The notes under the pieces were generated by a model that saw only the letters and a list, made by a program, of their open reading frames with translations, was not told the DNA's origin and did no database searches. 25,774 nt of DNA from Actinomycetota bacterium (GTDB taxonomy: Bacteria; Actinomycetota; Actinomycetes; S36-B12). Numbering within the stretch: position 1 is the first letter of the stretch; every line of letters starts with the position of its first letter. The DNA lies in assembly GCA_026392575.1 (NCBI GenBank), contig JAPLBU010000119.1, forward strand, positions 1 through 25,774, read 5' to 3'. Of the stretch, positions 24,395-25,774 are shown one piece after another. The translations under genes were made by a program, and so were the position numbers.

Positions 24395-25552
24395 CTGATG
24401 CCCCATGCGCTCCGCCTTGGTCTGCAGATACGCGAGGTTGTGCTCGTTGGGGCGAATCTCTAGGAGGACCCTCTCGACGATCCGAAGGCCGCATCCCTCA
24501 AGGCCCGCCCGCTTGGCAAGGTTGTTGGTCATCAGGCGCATCGATCTGATGCCGAGGTCGGCGAGGATCTGTGCGCCCGTGCCGTAGCCCGCGCGTCGGC
24601 TGGCAGACCGAGTTCCCGATTGGCGTCGACCGTGTCGTGGCCAGCGCCCTGAAGGCCGTACGTCTGCAGTTTGCTGAGGAGGCCGATCCCTCGGCCCGAT
24701 CCAAATGCGTCGCCAGTGAGGCACTCGGAGTGGACTCGCACGAGCACGCCCTCGCCTTTGCCGATGTCGCCCTTGACGAGAACGAGATGCTCTACGCCAT
24801 CAATGTCCGAGCGGTAGCCGTGGGCGACGAAGTCGCCGAACTGGGTGGGCATCGCCACCGAAGCTACTTTCGTCACCAGCAACTCAGTCCGGCGAAGGTA
24901 CGAGATCAGATCGGCGATCGAGATCATGACAAGGCCGTGCTCTTAGGCGAAAGTCCGGCACTCAGGGGCTCGCATCATGGTTCCGTCGTCGTTGACCATC
25001 TCGCAGAGAGTCCCCGCCGGCGTCAAGCCGGCAAGGCGCGCCAGGTCCATGGCCGCCTCCGCGTGACCGGCGCGCTGGAGGACTCCGCCGGGGACTGCCC
25101 GTAGGGGCATGACATGCCCCGGACGAGTCAGGTCTCCCCTCTCGATAGCCGTGTCGGCACGCACACGAATTGTGTGAGCCCGGTCTGCGGCCGAGATGCC
25201 CGTCCCCTCGACGTCGCGGGTATCCACCGACACGGTGTATGCCGTTCCCTTCTGGTCTTCATTGACCCCTGTCATGGGCGGGAGATCCAGGCGGTCGAGG
25301 ATCGGGCCGTCGACACCCACGCAGATGAATCCCGATGTGTAGCGGACCATCAGGGCCGTGGGCTCCGTGGTCGCCTTGGCAGCAGCGAAGATCAGGTCGC
25401 CCTCGTTTTCACGGTCCTCGTCGTCGAGGACGATAACGGCCTTCCCTTGACGCACCCTCGATGGCGGCGTCCACCGTGTCCAGGTGAACGTCGTCCGCGA
25501 GGCGCTGCCTCCACTCCCGAGGCAGACGCAGAACGCGGGCCTCGGTCGTCAT
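24356..25552 (-). pseudogene. ribBA: ribBA, broken by two frameshifts, a stop and a deletion
   Basis: Normally a fusion that makes DHBP from ribulose-5-phosphate (RibB part) and opens GTP (GTP cyclohydrolase II, RibA part), the first steps of riboflavin synthesis. Reading 5' to 3' on the minus strand from the ATG at 25552: HLDTVDAAIE, then a frameshift near 25450; VIVLDDEDRENEGDL through HAEAAMDLARLAG (good RibB); in-frame TAA at 24943-24945 in TFA*EHGLV where GAA or GAC is expected; RibA begins, but after LTGDAF-GS about 30 residues are missing, including the CDC zinc ligands; a 1-bp deletion near 24588-24595 (PADAR/GYGTGAQ); then an intact end to TKAERMGH. Four lesions make it non-functional. 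Sequencing error could explain the small ones but not the deletion. Confidence 0.88.
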
Positions 25553-25601
25553 TGTGTCGGTGATGGGTGCCCTTCGAGCGTTGAGTCTTGACGGGATCGC
25601 A

Positions 25602-25774
25602 TCACTCGGCCCCGATCGCGAAGCCGGCATCGAGGTCGGTCTTGCTGTACGTCCGGAAGGCGATGTGAGTCTGGGTGGAGAGAACGCCCTCGATCGACGT
25701 GATGCGGTCCGTGACCACGGTCGGAACGGCATCCAGTTCCGGCACCTCTATGAGTGCCACTATGTCGACTTCGC
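25602..25774 (-). CDS. Lrp/AsnC ligand-binding (RAM) domain protein, 5' partial
   Basis: The last 56 codons of a gene that enters from the right edge. The protein end reads VDIVALIEVPELD, VVTDRITSIEGV, THIAFRTYSKTDLDAGF, which matches the C-terminal half of the Lrp/AsnC effector-binding fold. In actinobacteria, proteins ending in HIAFRTYSxHDLEAAF are usually small stand-alone ligand-binding proteins of about 75-100 residues without a DNA-binding domain, so this may be one; the N-terminus is outside the window. It lies 49 bp upstream of the broken ribBA on the same strand. The frame is clean, so the decay seen in ribBA has not reached it here. Confidence 0.75.
   Translation of the reverse strand, partial: EVDIVALIEVPELDAVPTVVTDRITSIEGVLSTQTHIAFRTYSKTDLDAGFAIGAE

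Noticed and set aside
1..25774. CRISPR arrays, insertion sequences, prophage or attachment sites
   Set aside because: I saw no regularly spaced repeats, transposase or integrase motifs; the tRNA-Arg 3' end has no second copy that I could find in the window.

Overview
This is a stretch of chromosome from a high-GC Gram-positive actinobacterium (Actinomycetota); I cannot name the genus. The evidence is the GC-rich third codon positions, an actinobacteria-specific 'tRNA adenosine deaminase-associated' gene next to tadA, a secreted Septum_form-type protein, a LytR C-terminal-domain protein, and several genes whose start codon sits 6-7 nt behind a TANNNT-like -10 box (leaderless mRNAs). I see no integrase, transposase, phage gene or CRISPR array.

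Layout. 1-2458: a two-component system in tail-to-tail orientation, with a LuxR-type response regulator (+, cut by the window edge) and an eight-helix membrane histidine kinase (-). 2459-5303: a 202-bp divergent control region with inverted repeats, then a large cellulose-synthase-like membrane glycosyltransferase (+). 5395-5520: tRNA-Arg(ACG) and a strong intrinsic terminator. 5549-7741: three minus-strand genes (small ABM-fold protein, zinc-ribbon membrane protein, FkbM methyltransferase). 7830-10572: a Uup-like ABC-F ATPase and an aldo/keto reductase (+). 10574-11437: secreted Septum_form protein (-). 11696-14631: the two-gene proton-translocating transhydrogenase pntAB. 14645-15283: uracil phosphoribosyltransferase (-). 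15342-16905: a translationally coupled operon of deaminase-associated protein, tadA and a LytR_C membrane protein. 17157-18467: DEAD-box RNA helicase behind a structured leader. 18598-23961: a 1787-residue secreted protein with about ten DUF11-like repeats. 23999-25552: a decayed zone with an N-terminal remnant of an arylamine N-acetyltransferase and a multiply broken ribBA. 25602-25774: the end of an Lrp/AsnC ligand-binding-domain gene.

Functional links. TadA and its actinobacterial partner gene modify the wobble A of tRNA-Arg(ACG), and that tRNA gene is also in the window. The two-component system and the polysaccharide-type glycosyltransferase diverge from one control region and may form an envelope or exopolysaccharide module. 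PntAB interconverts NADH and NADPH using the proton gradient. The giant DUF11 protein is exported but has no sortase motif. The ribBA gene carries at least four independent lesions, so the strain should need another riboflavin route or an external supply, unless the assembly is wrong there.
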